The notes under the pieces are model-generated. The model was not told the DNA's origin. It searched no databases and saw only the letters and a program-made list of their open reading frames with translations. Of a stretch of DNA of 64,000 bases, positions 35,028 to 44,056 are shown piece by piece. A program made the translations under genes and the position numbers. The DNA is taken from NCBI GenBank assembly GCA_019422105.1, contig JAHZDZ010000004.1:40971-104970 (forward strand), written 5' to 3'. Within the stretch, counting starts at the first letter, position 1. Every line of letters begins with the position of its first letter. This stretch comes from Bacillota bacterium (GTDB lineage Bacteria; Bacillota; Clostridia; Lachnospirales; Anaerotignaceae).

Positions 35028-36560
35028 TTATATTTTATAAACTCTGTCCAGGCTTCTATATTGTATTACCTCGGCGATATGTCGGACTGTTATGGCGTCG
35101 CTTCCGTCCAAATCGGCTACAGTACGCGCTACCTTTAATATTTTGTGGTATCCCCTGGCACTTAAATTGAGCCGTGCAAAGGCCGTTTTTAAAAGTTCCT
35201 TTTCCTCTCTTCCCAGAGGACAGTATTTTTCTATTTGCGGTACGGAAAGCTGAGAATTAAAAAATATAGATTCCCTTTTGTACCGTTCCAGCTGTATTTG
35301 ATGTGCCTTTACAACCCGTTTTTTTATTTGCGCCGATGTCTCTTGGGACGATGCATTGTCCAAATCCTCATAGCGTATGGCAGGGGCCTCTATCTGAATA
35401 TCAATTCTGTCTAAAAGGGGACCCGAAATTTTGCTGCGGTATTTCATAATTTCATTTTCGCTGCAGTGGCATCGTTTGGAGTCACCGAGATATCCGCATG
35501 GACAGGGATTCATGGCTGCCAAAAGCATAAAATCTGCCGGATAGGTCAAAGTGCCATGTACTCTTGATATGGTCACTCTGCCGTCCTCCAATGGCTGGCG
35601 CATGACCTCAAGGGCATTTCTCTGAAATTCCGGCAGCTCATCCAAAAACAATATGCCCTTGGAAGCCAGGGAAACCTCGCCCGGCTTGGGAATTCTGCCG
35701 CCTCCGGTCAGAGCAGCCGCTGATATTGTATGGTGCGGCGCACGAAAGGGACGGATATTGACCAGAGCACCCTTATTTTTTAACAGCCCCGCAACACTGT
35801 ATATTTTTGTAATTTCAATGCTCTCCTCAAAGGTAAGATCAGGAAGTATGGTGGGTAGCCGTTTGGCGAGCATTGTTTTACCGCTTCCGGGCGGCCCTAC
35901 CATAATAAGATTGTGATATCCGGCGGCAGCTATTTCCATGGCTCTTTTTACATTTTCCTGTCCCTTGACATCTGAGAAGTCCAAAATTTCATCCGCATCA
36001 CGCCGTGAAAAAATTTCATTCAGATTCACTTTATATATCGGTATTATATCCTTTTTGTTTAAATGACGAATAAGGGAGGAAAGGCTTTTGACGGGATAGA
36101 CCTCCATGTTTTCTACAAGTGCGGCTTCATCGGCGTTATCGTAGGGAACAATACATTTATGTATGCCGTTTTGACAGGCACTGTACACCATAGGCAGAAC
36201 ACCGTTGACAGGGCGCACAGAGCCGTCAAGGGACAATTCTCCAAGGACAAGTGTATCACCAAGCGCATCCTGTCGGATAACTTCCATACAGGACAATATA
36301 CCTGCGGCGATGGGAAGGTCGAAGGATGGCCCCTCTTTTCTCATATCAGCCGGCGCTAAATTGACGGTGATATGCTTTACGGGAAAGGAATACCCCGCGT
36401 TTTTAATGGCAGTGCGGACTCTCTCCCTGGATTCCTTGATGGCGGAATCCGGCAGTCCCACGATATCGAAGGAGGGAAGCCCGTTGCTGACATCTAATTC
36501 TACTTCTACAGAAAACGCATCTATACCTAAAAGAGCACAGCTGGTTATTTTTGAGAGCAT
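35028..36560 (-). CDS. comM: YifB/ComM family Mg-chelatase-like AAA+ ATPase
   Basis: A 510-residue protein with an N-terminal Lon-type domain (LPSFDIVGLPDSAIKESRER) and a Mg-chelatase-like AAA+ core. Walker A is MVGPPGSGKTMLAKRLP, Walker B is ILFLDELPEF, and MNPCPCGYLGD is a family signature with Cys-rich insertion (CPCGY, CHCSE). The C-terminal part has LSARGYHKILKVARTVADL. ComM is a branch-migration helicase that helps integrate DNA during natural transformation. The start at 36560 gives the standard family length and has AGAGG upstream; the longer frame from 36632 adds a hydrophobic leader not seen in the family. Confidence 0.93.
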   Translation of the reverse strand: MLSKITSCALLGIDAFSVEVELDVSNGLPSFDIVGLPDSAIKESRERVRTAIKNAGYSFPVKHITVNLAPADMRKEGPSFDLPIAAGILSCMEVIRQDALGDTLVLGELSLDGSVRPVNGVLPMVYSACQNGIHKCIVPYDNADEAALVENMEVYPVKSLSSLIRHLNKKDIIPIYKVNLNEIFSRRDADEILDFSDVKGQENVKRAMEIAAAGYHNLIMVGPPGSGKTMLAKRLPTILPDLTFEESIEITKIYSVAGLLKNKGALVNIRPFRAPHHTISAAALTGGGRIPKPGEVSLASKGILFLDELPEFQRNALEVMRQPLEDGRVTISRVHGTLTYPADFMLLAAMNPCPCGYLGDSKRCHCSENEIMKYRSKISGPLLDRIDIQIEAPAIRYEDLDNASSQETSAQIKKRVVKAHQIQLERYKRESIFFNSQLSVPQIEKYCPLGREEKELLKTAFARLNLSARGYHKILKVARTVADLDGSDAITVRHIAEVIQYRSLDRVYKI

Positions 36561-36716
36561 GAAAGAACCTCTTTTCCAATTGTTGTAAATTGATGACAGT
36601 ATAATAATAACAAGGAAAAAGATAACATTCAATGTGATTCCATAGAAAGTGAAATTAATAGGAAAAATTTCAAAAACGTGGATATGAGGTAAAATAAGGA
36701 GTTTATTTCAAAAAAG

Positions 36717-36757
36717 AAAGCTGTGGTAAAACATTTTGTTTTACCACAGCTTTTTTG
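36717..36757 (-). terminator. Terminator of the DUF1540 gene
   Basis: A 17-bp stem with arms AAAGCTGTGGTAAAACA and its complement has T-runs on both strands (also able to act rightward). It lies 95 nt after the DUF1540 stop. Confidence 0.85.
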
Positions 36758-36851
36758 GTTTTTCATAATGAAAGCATAGGCTTTTCATAAAAAACATTTG
36801 AGTAGGACTGTATCAGCGGAGAAACCGATGATAAGCCGAGTCTGTACATCA

Positions 36852-37019
36852 TTATTTTAATTTGAATGATTTACAGTCTGTACACTGGTCCATTGTAGGA
36901 TTTAATTCGTGTGTACCTACAGTGATACAGTCAAGAGAACAGTTGTCCTTTGTCTGACAGTGATAAGCACACTGCTGAACTGTACATTTAATGCTTTCGT
37001 TAGCTTTACAAGAATTCAT
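36852..37019 (-). CDS. DUF1540 small cysteine-rich protein (55 aa)
   Basis: A 55-residue protein starting MNSCKANESIKC, with eight further Cys in the patterns C-x4-C-x3-C, C-x3-C and C-x2-C (VQQCAYHC, DNCSLDC and MDQCTDCKSF). This is the DUF1540 layout of small, probably metal-binding proteins common in Clostridia. AAAGGAGG sits 8 nt before the ATG. The gene has its own terminator. The function is unknown; short Cys-rich proteins of this group are often abundant. Confidence 0.85.
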   Translation of the reverse strand: MNSCKANESIKCTVQQCAYHCQTKDNCSLDCITVGTHELNPTMDQCTDCKSFKLK

Positions 37020-37276
37020 ATTGATTTCCTCCTTTAAATTGAGATTGCACTTCTATTTTGCCTTGAAATCAAAAAAATATGTAATGTTTTAAATATAATA
37101 ATTAGCACGTATAAAAGGGATGCCTTCTAATTATAAAAACAAAAATATTTTTATGTCTTTCCTTCAATTGCTTTTTAGCACGTGAAACGGAGGAGAAAAT
37201 TTTGTATCCGCATATTCCGTTTTGAGCGGGTTAAAATAAATATGTTTTCTAATTGATTTTGAAATGGTGTGGTGTT

Positions 37277-37657
37277 GTGAAAATATTTGAGGAATATCTG
37301 TCTAACATGGAAACAGAAAGCCATCGTATGCGTTTCAGAGAGGTCTTGCAGTGGGTTGAGAGGAACTTTCCGAACCTTGAGCCCAAGCTTGCGTGGAATC
37401 AGCCGATGTTTACCGACCATAAAACATTTATTATTGGGTTCAGTGTTTCACAAAAACATTTTGCAGTTTCACCGGAAGCGAAAGGCATTGATAAATTTTC
37501 AGATGAGATAGCGCGGGCGGGCTACAGTCGGGGAAAAAATATTTTTCGCATTAAATGGGGGGATTCGGTGGATTATTTACTGCTGGGACGAATGATACAA
37601 TATAATATAGAGGATAAGAAAGAGTGCTCCTCTTTTTGGAGAAAGGAAGAGCAATAA
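37277..37657 (+). CDS. DUF1801 / YdhG-like iron-chaperone-fold protein
   Basis: About 126 residues in the DUF1801 family (frataxin-like YdhG fold). The body has FREVLQWVERNFPNLEPKLAW, the conserved WNQPMFTDHKTFIIGFS and AVSPEAKGIDKF. The GTG at 37277 is preferred over the ATG at 37253 because the family begins at KIFEEY and neither has a strong ribosome site. The proposed iron-chaperone role is inherited from distant homologues. It is followed by a terminator at 37732-37755. Confidence 0.8.
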   Translation: MKIFEEYLSNMETESHRMRFREVLQWVERNFPNLEPKLAWNQPMFTDHKTFIIGFSVSQKHFAVSPEAKGIDKFSDEIARAGYSRGKNIFRIKWGDSVDYLLLGRMIQYNIEDKKECSSFWRKEEQ

Positions 37658-37731
37658 TTATCTGCTTTTCGCCATTTGAAAAGAGAGGTATGTAACGAAA
37701 TTCAGAACGGGAAGGGTTTGTTTTAATATGC

Positions 37732-37755
37732 AGACGGCGGAAAGCCGTCTTTTTT
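37732..37755 (+). terminator. Terminator of the DUF1801 gene
   Basis: AGACGGC (37732-37738) pairs with GCCGTCT (37744-37750) over a 5-nt loop, then TTTTT. Confidence 0.85.
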
Positions 37756-37884
37756 ATATCCTTCCCTTTCGGAGAGCGCTTGCGGTTTACTGATTGGACG
37801 CCATGCTTACAGGAAGCTGTGATTTATATTTTGCCCAGTCGAATCGTATCCCTCCTATTATGTTTATTTGATACAATAAAATAC

Positions 37885-37939
37885 TTGACACAAGTATGAT
37901 TTCGGACTATAATCAGTTATTAAGTACGAAATCATACTT
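37885..37939 (+). promoter_or_regulatory. Consensus promoter overlapped by a MarR operator
   Basis: TTGACA (37885-37890) and TATAAT (37908-37913) are both perfect, with a 17-bp spacer. A 13-bp inverted repeat has its left arm AAGTATGATTTCG (37892-37904) inside the spacer and its right arm CGAAATCATACTT (37927-37939) around the start of transcription. MarR dimers on these arms would block RNA polymerase, so the operon should be autorepressed. Confidence 0.88.
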
Positions 37940-37953
37940 AGGGGGCTTATTTT

Positions 37954-38403
37954 ATGTCAAATCAGGGCGAACAGGATGTTCGGGAATTCAACCGTCTGTA
38001 CAAGGAATTGGATGATATGTACCATGATATTGCCTTTCGGCTTGGCATATCCGACAGTGCATTTACTATTTTCTGCATTATAGCAGAGCTTGGGGACGGC
38101 TGCCTGCAAAAGGATATTTGTTATCAGGCCTATGCGAATAAACAAACCATAAATTCCTCAATCAGAAAGCTGGAGAGGGAGGGGTATCTCTATTTGGAAC
38201 AGGGAAGCGGTAGAGATAAGCATATTAAGCTTACCAATAAGGGAGAGGATTTTGTTAAAAATAAAATACTTCCCGTTATTCAAATGGAGGATGAAGCGTT
38301 TTTATCTTTGGAGATGAGTGAGCGTGCTGAATTTCTGCGCCTGTCTCAAAAATATGTAAAGAATTTTAAGGACAGGGAAAAAGAATTCAGACAGACGCTT
38401 TGA
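37954..38403 (+). CDS. MarR family transcriptional regulator
   Basis: A 149-residue MarR protein. The winged helix-turn-helix includes SAFTIFCIIAELGDGCLQKD, ICYQAYANKQTINSSIRKLE and the wing REGYLYLEQGSGRDKHIKLT. It is the first gene of an operon with two ABC exporter genes, which start 34 bp after its stop, and a perfect operator lies in its own promoter. It therefore probably represses the exporter until a drug-like ligand binds. Confidence 0.92.
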   Translation: MSNQGEQDVREFNRLYKELDDMYHDIAFRLGISDSAFTIFCIIAELGDGCLQKDICYQAYANKQTINSSIRKLEREGYLYLEQGSGRDKHIKLTNKGEDFVKNKILPVIQMEDEAFLSLEMSERAEFLRLSQKYVKNFKDREKEFRQTL

Positions 38404-38437
38404 GGTAATGGGGAGAGACAGAAGGGGTAATGATAGT

Positions 38438-40165
38438 ATGAAAACAGTTTTATGGTTTTTAAAGCCATACAAATGGCTTTGCCTGGTTACGCTGTTTGCT
38501 GCGGCGTTGGAAGCCGCGGGTGGATTATTGATTCCTACAATTACGGCGAATATGATAAACCATGGCATAAACGGGGGCAGTCTGGACGGCATTATACACA
38601 GCGGGCTTTTAATGGTTGGCGTCACGCTGGCGACAAGCTTCGGCGCATTGGCGGGAAGTTATTTATGCGCCAGCTTATCGGCAAAAATCGGCAGGGATAT
38701 GCGCAACGCCTTATATGATAAATCACTGACCTTTTCCGCCTATGATTTTGAGCAGTTTGGTACGGGTTCTATGATTACACGGACATTGAGCGACGTCAAT
38801 ATCGTTCAGCAGGCTATTGTATGGTCTATTCAGATGATACTGCCTGTTCCCGTGGTCTGTATTATGGGTATTGTGATGGCTTTTTCCATTGATGAGAAAA
38901 TGGGCGGCCTTTTAATATTCGTAACGGTTTTGATTATTGTGTTCGCGGTATTGGTAACCAGAAAGGCGTCCGCCATTTTCGAGAAGCTTCAGAGGTTTCT
39001 TGACCGCATGAATGTCATACTCAGAGAAAATATAACAGGCGTACGGGTTATTCGCGCCTTTAATAAAGAGCGGTATGAGGAGGGGCGTATGAGAAAGTCC
39101 TTTGAGGATTATGCCGAATCCTCCATCAGGGCAAACCGTCTGTTTGTGGGTCTTGAGAGCACGGCGTTGCTGGCCATTAATCTGGCTATTGTTGCAATTT
39201 TATGGGCGGGAGGCAACAGGATTGGAGCCGGCTTTATGGAAATTGGCGACATTACTGCTCTGACTCAGTATGCTATTTTGATTTTATTTTATATAATTAT
39301 GGCACAAATGGTATTTATAATGCTTCCGAGGGCTTTTATCTGCATCCGCCGTATTCAGGAGGTACTTTCCCATACGCCTGAAATAGAAGACGGTTTGAAA
39401 GCCCCGGAAGTGAGTAAATCTGAGGAGGTTGTCCGTTTTCATAATGCTGCTTTCCGTTTTTCTGATGCGGATGAGGATACGTTGAAAAATTTAAGCTTTA
39501 TCTGTAGGCGGGGCCAGGTTACGGCAATTATTGGCAGTACGGGAAGCGGTAAATCTACGGTTGCAAAGCTTATTTTGCGGTTTCATGATGTGACATGCGG
39601 CGCTGTGCTTCTGGGGGGAGAGGATATACGCAGCATACCGCAAAAGGAGCTTAGAGAGCGTATATCTTATGTTCCGCAAAAGGCATGGCTTTTTTCCGGC
39701 ACTATCGCCGATAATCTTCGCCACGGGAAGGACGGGGCATCAGAGGATGAAATGAAGCATGCGCTGCGTGTTTCACAGGCTGACTTTGTAAACAGTCTGC
39801 CGGATGGACTGCAAACACGTGTAGCGCAGGGAGGAACGAATTTTTCCGGCGGGCAGAAGCAGCGTATTGCCATTGCGAGGGCGTTGATGAAAAAAGCAGA
39901 TTTGTACATTTTTGACGACAGTTTTTCTGCTCTTGATTTTAAAACAGACGCAGCCCTGCGCCGGGCCCTTGTAAATGAAACGAAGGATGCCGCCGTTCTC
40001 ATTATTGCCCAGCGCGTCAGTACCATTCGCAGTGCAGAGCAAATTATTGTTTTGGAGGATGGAAATATTGCAGGAATTGGAACCCATGCTTCACTGATGG
40101 AGGACTGCCCTGTTTACCGTGATATTGCAAAATCCCAGATGAAAGGAGGGGATTCCAATGAGTGA
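38438..40165 (+). CDS. ABC exporter subunit 1 (degenerate catalytic site)
   Basis: A 575-residue half-transporter with six TM helices (ABC_membrane, about 10-300) and a nucleotide-binding domain. Walker A is IGSTGSGKSTVAK, the Q-loop is in SYVPQKAWLFSG, the signature is FSGGQKQR, and Walker B is LYIFDDSFSALD. The catalytic Glu after Walker B is Asp, as in the degenerate-site subunit of heterodimeric exporters such as TM287/288 and BmrCD. The start at 38438 (MKTVLWFLKPYKW) matches the family; an ATG at 38408 overlaps poor context. The next gene overlaps its end by 8 bp. Confidence 0.92.
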   Translation: MKTVLWFLKPYKWLCLVTLFAAALEAAGGLLIPTITANMINHGINGGSLDGIIHSGLLMVGVTLATSFGALAGSYLCASLSAKIGRDMRNALYDKSLTFSAYDFEQFGTGSMITRTLSDVNIVQQAIVWSIQMILPVPVVCIMGIVMAFSIDEKMGGLLIFVTVLIIVFAVLVTRKASAIFEKLQRFLDRMNVILRENITGVRVIRAFNKERYEEGRMRKSFEDYAESSIRANRLFVGLESTALLAINLAIVAILWAGGNRIGAGFMEIGDITALTQYAILILFYIIMAQMVFIMLPRAFICIRRIQEVLSHTPEIEDGLKAPEVSKSEEVVRFHNAAFRFSDADEDTLKNLSFICRRGQVTAIIGSTGSGKSTVAKLILRFHDVTCGAVLLGGEDIRSIPQKELRERISYVPQKAWLFSGTIADNLRHGKDGASEDEMKHALRVSQADFVNSLPDGLQTRVAQGGTNFSGGQKQRIAIARALMKKADLYIFDDSFSALDFKTDAALRRALVNETKDAAVLIIAQRVSTIRSAEQIIVLEDGNIAGIGTHASLMEDCPVYRDIAKSQMKGGDSNE

Positions 40166-41978
40166 GAACAGCCAGACGGAAATTTACACGGATGATTTTG
40201 ATTTTGCCGCGCCAAACCATATGGGAAGAACACTCAAACGCCTTTGGATTTCCGTTAACGATCAGCACAGAAGATTGGCCGTCGTGTTAATCTGTGTTGT
40301 GCTTTATACCTTATTATCTGTGCTGGCGCCCCTGTACAGCGCCTACATAGTTGATTTGCTGTGGAACAGCATTAAGCAGACAGCGGCAAACGGAACCATC
40401 TTTCGGATAACCTGGGAATATGGAGGAAGGGATATTTTTTTCCTTCTGCTGCTCTATCTGCTGACAGCACTTTTTTATACTTTGCAGTCCTATTTGATGG
40501 CAAGCTTTGCGGAAAAGCTGAGTCTGCGTCTAAGGTCCGATATCAGTGTCAAGCTAAACCGCCTTCCGCTGTCCTTTTTCGACAAGAATAAAACCGGAGC
40601 CATTTTAAGCCGTACGACGAATGATCTTGATAAAATGGCAGAGGCTCTGCAAACAGGGCTGTTAAAGCTATTTACTGCTGCCGGAATGGTAGCAGGATCC
40701 TTAATTATGATGTTTCGTTTTCATGTTCTTCTGACATTTATTTTTCTCTTTTTTATGGGCGTATCCATATTTTCCACAAAGCTGTTTGCAGCTAAGACGC
40801 TGAAATATGCAATGAAGCGTCAGCAGTGTGTCAGCGATGTGACTGCCCATGTAGAGGAATCCTACAGCGGGCGCGTCATCGTCAAGGCTTTTTGTCAGGA
40901 GGAGAACAGTTCAAAACGATTGCACCAGGCAACGGAACAGCTGGCGGAGGCGACAAAAGACGCTGATTTTATGATAAACGCCATCAATCCTGCTGTCCGT
41001 ATGATAAACCGATTCGGTCAAGTGCTGATTGCGGTTTTTGCAGGCAAAATGCTTCTGGAGGGGGCGCTGACAGTAGGCGTATTTCAGGCTTTTTTCCAGT
41101 ATGTCAATCAGGCGTCCGAACCGCTTACCGAGGTTTCCTATATGGTAAACTCCATGCAGTCAGCATTGGCCTCAGTGGAGCGTATCTATGATATGCTGGA
41201 TGAGGAGGAGATTTCCCCTGACAATGCCGGTTACACAATAAAGGCGGAGGTAAAGGGAGAAATAGAATTTCAAAATGTACGTTTCGGCTATTCGGATGAT
41301 CGCATATTGATGCACAATATAAGTTTTTCAGCCGCTCCGGGACAGAAAATAGCTATTGTAGGAAGCACGGGGGCAGGGAAAACAACGCTTATCAATTTGC
41401 TCATGCGGTTTTATGAGATTAACGGCGGCAAAATACTGCTTGACGGTAAGGATACAATGAACTTATCCCGTGCGGCTTTGAGAAACTGCTTTGGAATGGT
41501 TTTACAGGATACGTGGCTTTTTTCGGGCACGATTGCTGAGAATATTGCCTACAGCAAGCCTGAGGCAACACGGGAGGAAATCATTGCGGCGGCAAAAGCT
41601 GCCAGAGTAGACTATTTTGTCCGCACTATGCCCCACGGCTATGATACGGTTTTGAGTAATGATGCGGAAAACATCTCTGTCGGACAAAGGCAGCTTCTGA
41701 CAATTGCCAGAGTTTTTCTGAGCAATCCAGCGGTGCTGATACTGGATGAGGCTACCTCAAGCGTTGATACCCGCACGGAAATGGAAATAGGAAAGGCAAT
41801 GAAGTCTCTGATGAAAAATCGAACCAGCTTTGTTATTGCACACCGCCTGTCCACCATTGTTGACGCCGATTTAATTCTATTGATGCGGGACGGCAATATT
41901 ATAGAACAGGGTACCCATCACGAACTGCTGCGCAAGAAGGGGGCTTATGCCGATCTTTATTACAGCCAGTTTGCCTGA
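40158..41978 (+). CDS. ABC exporter subunit 2 (canonical catalytic site)
   Basis: A 606-residue half-transporter with an N-terminal ~30-residue extension, six TM helices and a nucleotide-binding domain. Walker A is VGSTGAGKTTLIN, the Q-loop is GMVLQDTWLFSG, the signature is altered (ISVGQRQL rather than LSGGQ), Walker B is VLILDEATSSVD with the catalytic Glu, and the switch His is in IAHRLST. With subunit 1 it forms an asymmetric heterodimer with one working ATPase site. The operon order and MarR control suggest drug or peptide export. The substrate is unknown. Confidence 0.92.
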   Translation: MSENSQTEIYTDDFDFAAPNHMGRTLKRLWISVNDQHRRLAVVLICVVLYTLLSVLAPLYSAYIVDLLWNSIKQTAANGTIFRITWEYGGRDIFFLLLLYLLTALFYTLQSYLMASFAEKLSLRLRSDISVKLNRLPLSFFDKNKTGAILSRTTNDLDKMAEALQTGLLKLFTAAGMVAGSLIMMFRFHVLLTFIFLFFMGVSIFSTKLFAAKTLKYAMKRQQCVSDVTAHVEESYSGRVIVKAFCQEENSSKRLHQATEQLAEATKDADFMINAINPAVRMINRFGQVLIAVFAGKMLLEGALTVGVFQAFFQYVNQASEPLTEVSYMVNSMQSALASVERIYDMLDEEEISPDNAGYTIKAEVKGEIEFQNVRFGYSDDRILMHNISFSAAPGQKIAIVGSTGAGKTTLINLLMRFYEINGGKILLDGKDTMNLSRAALRNCFGMVLQDTWLFSGTIAENIAYSKPEATREEIIAAAKAARVDYFVRTMPHGYDTVLSNDAENISVGQRQLLTIARVFLSNPAVLILDEATSSVDTRTEMEIGKAMKSLMKNRTSFVIAHRLSTIVDADLILLMRDGNIIEQGTHHELLRKKGAYADLYYSQFA

Positions 41979-42377
41979 TAACCTGAGTCAGATTATAAAT
42001 ACAGCCGCTGATTAATAACAGCGGCTGCCGGCGGTGCAGGTTTACAGTTATTTTCAGACTGTCAAAAAAGTCCCCTTGGGACTTTTTTGAGTTTGTCGAA
42101 GAAATAAAGAGATTTTTCATCACTTTCTCTTTGGGAAAAGCGGCTGTGGCGCTGCCCTGTTTCGGCGGCAATTTAATATCGGCTTTTTGAAAATAGCGGA
42201 ATGTCAGTATTTTGCTGCGGAAACGGGCGATACCACAAAAGTTTAAACAAGCACTTGTATTATGGTAATGTGTTGTGATATGATAGGAAAACTATGGCGG
42301 TAATTTCATTATGCCGCTTATATATTGGAAACAGGCTGCCTGTTTCCAAAGAAAATAAAATTTTGGAGTGTAAAAAA
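41979..42377. other. Intergenic region with terminator
   Basis: AAAAAAGTCCCC-TTGGG-ACTTTTTT (42064-42088) is a symmetric terminator that ends the exporter operon. A short GCGGCTG/CAGCCGC dyad lies just before it. No gene is seen. Confidence 0.7.
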
Positions 42378-43697
42378 ATGGCACAGAAAATTGACTTATT
42401 ACATGATTCTACAAAGAAGCTGCTGCTGAAATATTTAGTACCCTCTGTCAGTGCTACACTTGTAACCTCTATCTACGTTTTAGCCGATTCCATTATAATA
42501 GGAAAGGGAATCGGAGCCAGCGGCATAGCGGCGCTGAATCTGATATTACCATGTTTTTCGGTTATTTTTGGCTTGGGAATGCTATTTGGCGTCGGCGGCG
42601 CGGTACACATGTCGATTGCAAACGGCGGGGGGAACAGAGACGCCGCCAACAGGTATTTTTCACTGGCGGTGCTGGCGGCTGCAGTGGTTTCCTGTCTGAT
42701 AGCGATTTTCGGAACGATGTTTTTCAGGCAGATTGCTTATTTTCTCGGCGCGGACAGCAAGAGCTATCAGCTTGTTGAGGATTATGGAAAATGGATTTTT
42801 TACTTTGCGCCTGTTTTTGTTTTTTCATCTTTTTTACAGGTTTTTGTGCGGAATGACAGGGATCCGAAAAGGGCAATGGCGGCAGTTATCACAGGGGGTG
42901 TCAGCAATGTAGTGTTGGACCTGCTGTTTATCTATAAATTCAAAATGGGAATGGCTGGCGGTGCTATCGCTACTGTAATGGGCTCCTCTATTACGGTCAT
43001 AATACTGCTGACCCATTTCCTGTCAAAAAGCAATTCCATGCGCTTATGCTGGAAGGGACTGTCGGCGGATATAATGGGGAATATCGCAAAATGCGGTGTA
43101 CCAAGCTTTTTAATTGACAGTGCCAATGGTGTAGTTATATTTGTATTCAATTTGCAGCTATTAAGATATATCGGTGAGGTGGGAGTAGTTGTCTACAGCA
43201 TTATTTCAAACAGCTCTATTATTGCTATCTCTTTGTTTAACGGCGTTGCACAGGCGGCACAGCCTATTGTGGCAACAAATTTCGGCGCCACTCAGTTAGA
43301 GAGAGTGAAGGAAATACGGCATATGAGTTCCAGGTTTTCTCTTCTGCTTGGGGTACTGCTTTTTTCCTGCGGACTTCTTTTTCCCGGAACAATCATTGAT
43401 ATTTTTGTAAATGCGGATGAGACAATCTATGCGCTGGGAACAGTGGCCATACGTATTTATTTTGCGGCATTTTTGTTTACAGGACTCAACGTGCTGAGAA
43501 GCAATTATTTTCAGGCTGTGGTAAAACCATATTACGCTTTGGTTTTGGCTCTAATGAGAGGACTGGTGCTGAGCACCTCTCTGGCGTTTTTGTTTCCGGC
43601 TGTATTTGGAACGGGAGCATTGTGGTATGTCATACCTGTATGTGAGGGTCTGACCTTTTTAATGGGCTCCTTCTTTTTAAAAAGGGAAGGGCTGTAA
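42378..43697 (+). CDS. MATE family efflux transporter
   Basis: About 440 residues with 12 hydrophobic helices in two MatE halves. Family segments are LLLKYLVPSVSATLVTSIYV, LADSIIIGKGIGASGIAALN, VFVRNDRDPKRAM and FNGVAQAAQPIVATNFGA. It should use a Na+ or H+ gradient to export cationic drugs or metabolites. The start at 42378 has GGAG ~9 nt upstream and removes a 28-residue non-family leader from the longer frame starting at 42294. It is monocistronic and ends at the palindromic terminator in the foldback element. Confidence 0.9.
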   Translation: MAQKIDLLHDSTKKLLLKYLVPSVSATLVTSIYVLADSIIIGKGIGASGIAALNLILPCFSVIFGLGMLFGVGGAVHMSIANGGGNRDAANRYFSLAVLAAAVVSCLIAIFGTMFFRQIAYFLGADSKSYQLVEDYGKWIFYFAPVFVFSSFLQVFVRNDRDPKRAMAAVITGGVSNVVLDLLFIYKFKMGMAGGAIATVMGSSITVIILLTHFLSKSNSMRLCWKGLSADIMGNIAKCGVPSFLIDSANGVVIFVFNLQLLRYIGEVGVVVYSIISNSSIIAISLFNGVAQAAQPIVATNFGATQLERVKEIRHMSSRFSLLLGVLLFSCGLLFPGTIIDIFVNADETIYALGTVAIRIYFAAFLFTGLNVLRSNYFQAVVKPYYALVLALMRGLVLSTSLAFLFPAVFGTGALWYVIPVCEGLTFLMGSFFLKREGL

Positions 43698-43805
43698 GTT
43701 TAAACCTTTTTTTCATGGAAAGCAAATACAGACGGAACATCATAATTTACTGCATGAAATAAGCCTTATATAAGGCGGCCTGATAAAAAATAACGAGGTC
43801 TATTG

Positions 43806-44015
43806 AATAAAAAAAGAAAGCCTGATTTAATGGTCGGCGCCATAAGAAAACTTTTAAAGTAAAAAAAGCTTGATTTATCAAGCTTTTTTTACTTATTGTT
43901 CATATTGCTCTGTTTTCTTATGCCGTACGTCCTTGGCGCTTGACTTAAGAATCCAATCATAATTTGCATTTTGTTTTCTTAAGTCAAGCCGCCTTATCAG
44001 GCTTTCTTTTTTATT
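43806..44015. repeat. Foldback (nested inverted-repeat) element
   Basis: Outer arms of 20-21 bp (43806-43826 and 43996-44015, sharing AAGAAAGCCTGAT) enclose further inverted pairs: CATAAGAAAAC (43841-43851 with 43912-43922) and GCTTGACTTAAGAA (43938-43951 with 43976-43989). A palindromic terminator lies at 43862-43890. No coding capacity is seen. It sits between convergent genes and resembles a MITE-like or composite terminator structure. Confidence 0.65.
43862..43890. terminator. Symmetric terminator between MATE and PBP genes
   Basis: AAAAAAGCTTGAT-TT-ATCAAGCTTTTTTT is almost fully self-complementary, with A- and T-runs that would serve both convergent transcripts. Confidence 0.8.
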
Positions 44016-44056
44016 AAATTTGTCACTGAGTATTGCGTGCTCTGCTCATTTTGTTG

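Noticed and set aside
43862..43890. Insertion-sequence end at the foldback element
   Set aside because: No transposase or flanking duplication is visible. The palindrome behaves as a terminator.
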